Below, one piece after another: positions 15,204 to 17,182 of a stretch of 17,182 bases of DNA. The stretch spans positions 1 to 17,182 of the forward strand of contig JAUYEQ010000399.1 in assembly GCA_030691295.1 (NCBI GenBank), given 5' to 3'. Position 1 is the first letter of the stretch, and each line of letters starts with the position of its first letter. The DNA is from Bacteroidota bacterium (lineage in GTDB: Bacteria; Bacteroidota; Bacteroidia; Bacteroidales; Prolixibacteraceae). Below the pieces are notes generated by a model that did not search any database, was not told where the DNA came from, and saw only the letters and a program-made list of their open reading frames with translations. A program made the position numbers and the translations under genes.

Positions 15204-15231
15204 TAAAAGCAGGGATCAAATGACCCCTGCT
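15204..15231 (-). terminator. Intra-operon terminator/attenuator hairpin
   Basis: On the - strand AGCAGGGGTCA / TGATCCCTGCT (15231-15221 with 15218-15208) forms an 11-bp stem with one G-U pair and a tight loop, followed by TTTT. It sits in the 84-nt gap between the surface-binding-protein stop and the first GH32 start. It is probably a partial terminator that makes binding/transport mRNA more abundant than enzyme mRNA. Confidence 0.7.
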
Positions 15232-15242
15232 CTAAATCATCC

Positions 15243-16409
15243 CTAATTTTTAATCGCCAAATAGTCTAAAGAATTCTTAGTAAGCAAGTTGATATTGCTT
15301 TGGTAAGCATTTACTCCTGATGGATTTCTTTCTCCTTTGGCATTTTGGCTGAATTCTATACCACCAATACCTAAATAGAGCAATTTGCCTTTATAGTCGG
15401 TGGTAGGTGAAAATTCAAAAACTCCTCCCATCCAATAGTCCCGGATTCCGGCCCAGACACCAAGCCATTTTACATTGTGTTTGGTTGTAAAAGCGGTATA
15501 AGCAGCTTCGTCGTTATTGGGTAATCCACCAAGCTTGGCGGGAATCGAAACAATTACATAGTTGTGGTCCTCTTTCCATCCCGGCCCAATTACCGGAACC
15601 GACTTATAGCCATCGCCTTCAAGGTTTAAAGTAACTCCTTTATAAATTGGGTGGCTGCTCATGTCATGAGCCCCAATGGTTACGCCAATGCCCCAGGTAT
15701 CAGGATTGTCGCCACCTTCACCATCGCCAATAACCATCTCGTAAGTGTCGGTCATACGGCCAAGTGTCCACAAATAAGCGCATGCATGTGAATTCAGCAA
15801 TAAATTTCCGCCGGTTTTATAGAAATTGGTAATGGCATTTAAAACAGTTGCGTCTTTTGCGATTTCAGGTAAATTTCGGCCTGAATCGTAATACCACCAA
15901 AGAACCCTAAATTTAGATACATCAACTTTCCCGTTTTTAATATCATCAAAACCGATGTATTTCCCGTTTGAATAATTCTGGAAGAACCAAGCGGCGGCAG
16001 CTTTTTCGTCATCATCAACTATTGACGATGCGCTTGCAGCGGTTCCAAGAAACCCAATGAAAAACTCTTCGGAAACATTAACTGTATATTTACTGAAAAC
16101 ATCGCCATTTACCAGGGTAAATTCAATTGGCTCGCTAAAATCCATGTTCGACGTAATCGCTGGTGTTATAACCGCTCCTTCGGCAATTTTTACTATGGGG
16201 CTGATTTTTGAGACATCAGTACCATCGGGCATGGTCACAACAATGGTTTTGTTCTTCTCATTGATTACACCGTTCACTCCATTAACAGTAAATTCTGCAA
16301 TGGTAACATCCTTATCCAATTCTAAAGTGGAGGTATATTTATCTTCACAGGAGTGGAACAATCCGATAAATAAGGTGAGAATAAATGTATATTTTATGAA
16401 ATTCTTCAT
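15243..16409 (-). CDS. Surface glycan-binding lipoprotein, BT1761-like (DUF5018-like plus DUF4960)
   Basis: 388 residues. Lipoprotein signal with Cys21 in LFHSC, followed by acidic EDK, consistent with surface display. An Ig-like N-terminal module (about 35-115; IAEFTVNGVNGVINEKNKTI, TMPDGTDVSKISPIVKIAEG, and the closing KYTVNV) resembles DUF5018-type linkers. The main domain (about 120-385; FIGFLGTAASASS, AAAAWFF, VLWWYYDSGRNLP, NLLLNSHACAYLWTLGR, HPIYKGVTL, WLGVWAGIRDYWMGGVFEF) resembles DUF4960, the family of BT1761, the levan-binding lipoprotein of the B. thetaiotaomicron fructan locus. Many exposed aromatic residues suit carbohydrate binding. It follows susD by 36 nt, the usual SGBP position. 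Expected role: hold levan or another fructan at the SusCD complex. DUF names are from memory of the family; the fructan ligand is inferred from context. Confidence 0.8.
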   Translation of the reverse strand: MKNFIKYTFILTLFIGLFHSCEDKYTSTLELDKDVTIAEFTVNGVNGVINEKNKTIVVTMPDGTDVSKISPIVKIAEGAVITPAITSNMDFSEPIEFTLVNGDVFSKYTVNVSEEFFIGFLGTAASASSIVDDDEKAAAAWFFQNYSNGKYIGFDDIKNGKVDVSKFRVLWWYYDSGRNLPEIAKDATVLNAITNFYKTGGNLLLNSHACAYLWTLGRMTDTYEMVIGDGEGGDNPDTWGIGVTIGAHDMSSHPIYKGVTLNLEGDGYKSVPVIGPGWKEDHNYVIVSIPAKLGGLPNNDEAAYTAFTTKHNVKWLGVWAGIRDYWMGGVFEFSPTTDYKGKLLYLGIGGIEFSQNAKGERNPSGVNAYQSNINLLTKNSLDYLAIKN

Positions 16410-16445
16410 TTTATTATAATTTAAAGTTATAAGCTACTTTTAAAA

Positions 16446-17182
16446 TTACCATCCATAGTTTTGTTTGTACAAACCCTTGCTAAAGTCGATCTGTTTCTGC
16501 GGGATCGGGAAATATTCGTGTTTGTTTTTGGTAAACTGCGCATCTTTCAGGTATTGTCTTTCGGGTGTTTCTTCGGTAAAATACTTATTCAGATATTCTG
16601 CTGCGATTCCCCAACGTACCAAATCAAAGAAGCGGATTCCTTCCATTGCAAATTCCAGGCGTCTTTCCCATCTCAAGGCTGTACGGGCAAAATCCTGTGA
16701 CCAGGTGCAGTTAACACCAGGTTTGTAGGTATCCATAAAGTAATTTGAAACAGGTGCTCCGTTTTTGTCCTTCAATTTATTGGTGCTGTTCATGGCTCTT
16801 GTTCTGATTTCATTGATAATTGGAAGGGCTTCATTCTGACGGCCAAGTTCTATTAATGCTTCTGCTTTCCATAGCAACACATCAGCATAACGGATGATAT
16901 CAGTGTTTTTCGATGCTGCCATAAACGGTGGAACTTTCTGGAAGCATGCGCATGTGTAATGCTGAACTTCTTTCAACGAAGCAAAATGCCCGTATGTTAC
17001 TCCTGAACGTGACCAGCCTTGCTCATAAATAAAGTTCGGATCATATTTGTATGGTTTGCCGGGAACTGCTAAAGTATGGTCAATGCGCACATCAAAAGTA
17101 TTATTCTTGAAATCAGCGCCTGCCACAATGTTTGTATTGTTGAAAGTATCAAAAAGCGGCAGACCTTTGGTACCATCGGTTT
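16446..17182 (-). CDS. susD: RagB/SusD-family outer-membrane nutrient-binding lipoprotein (C-terminal part)
   Basis: Open from the right edge; about 245 C-terminal residues are visible and the start is outside the window. The GTG at 17126 is internal, since the frame continues upstream as TDGTKGLPLFDTFNN. Typical SusD features are FMAASKNTDIIRYADVLLWK followed by AEALIELGRQNEALPIINEI (the conserved TPR-like helices and IRTRA), then RWERRLEFAMEGIRFFDLVR and WG, and the terminal HEYFPIPQKQIDFSKGLYKQ. SusD lids cover the TonB-dependent SusC barrel and bind oligosaccharide. The downstream GH32 genes make fructo-oligosaccharides the likely cargo. A susC gene is expected immediately upstream, beyond the window, together with the operon promoter. 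Confidence 0.95.
   Translation of the reverse strand, partial: TDGTKGLPLFDTFNNTNIVAGADFKNNTFDVRIDHTLAVPGKPYKYDPNFIYEQGWSRSGVTYGHFASLKEVQHYTCACFQKVPPFMAASKNTDIIRYADVLLWKAEALIELGRQNEALPIINEIRTRAMNSTNKLKDKNGAPVSNYFMDTYKPGVNCTWSQDFARTALRWERRLEFAMEGIRFFDLVRWGIAAEYLNKYFTEETPERQYLKDAQFTKNKHEYFPIPQKQIDFSKGLYKQNYGW

Noticed and set aside
1..17182. CRISPR arrays, tRNA or rRNA genes, insertion-sequence transposases, riboswitches
   Set aside because: No regularly spaced direct repeats, no cloverleaf tRNA with conserved loops, no rRNA-like sequence and no transposase motifs were seen on either strand. The cloverleaf-like repeats lack tRNA consensus bases.

Overview
The window looks like a chromosomal stretch from a Bacteroidota bacterium, probably a marine or sediment Marinilabiliales/Prolixibacteraceae-type organism (lineage is inference). 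The evidence is a RagB/SusD gene, a hybrid two-component system with a periplasmic sugar-binding sensor, lipoprotein glycoside hydrolases, A-rich translation leaders instead of Shine-Dalgarno sites, and perfect Bacteroidota-type TAnnTTTG promoter boxes.

Region 1 (1-5119, + strand) resembles an amino-sugar/sialic-acid catabolic cluster: the 3' end of a cyclically permuted (NanM-like) kelch mutarotase, an AGE/RenBP-family N-acylglucosamine 2-epimerase, an MFS sugar-acid-type transporter, a decayed SGNH (GDSL) esterase, and a Tat-exported Gfo/Idh/MocA protein of the GH109 (alpha-N-acetylgalactosaminidase) type. Together these suggest trimming of host- or algal-type acetylated amino-sugar glycans and conversion of N-acetylmannosamine to N-acetylglucosamine. 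The transporter substrate is not proven by sequence.

Region 2 (about 5120-7260, - strand) is a small accessory/defence-like island: an intact RhuM-family gene, a collapsed type IIG (Eco57I-like) restriction-modification gene of which only the first ~65 and last ~15 codons remain, a bidirectional terminator, and a ParE/RelE-type toxin-antitoxin pair.

Region 3 (7442-17182) is a fructan polysaccharide-utilization locus. A 932-residue hybrid two-component regulator (+) with a LacI/RbsB-like sensor, the architecture of the B. thetaiotaomicron fructose sensor BT1754, faces a - strand operon: susD (partial, with susC presumably beyond the window), a DUF4960/BT1761-like surface glycan-binding lipoprotein, then three GH32 lipoproteins. 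The first and last GH32 have complete catalytic triads. The middle one has lost the RDP motif and much of the other two motifs, and is coupled to the last one by an ATGA overlap. A hairpin with a U-run separates the binding-protein gene from the enzymes. Fructokinase and fructose permease genes, common in such loci, are not in the window.

Two related ~85-bp elements with an outer 9-10 bp inverted repeat enclosing three hairpins (cloverleaf-like) lie at 1717-1799 and 10253-10337 in opposite orientation, bracketing about 8.5 kb. Two separate genes in the window (SGNH esterase and type IIG R-M) have decayed in the same way, by loss of the middle with both ends kept.
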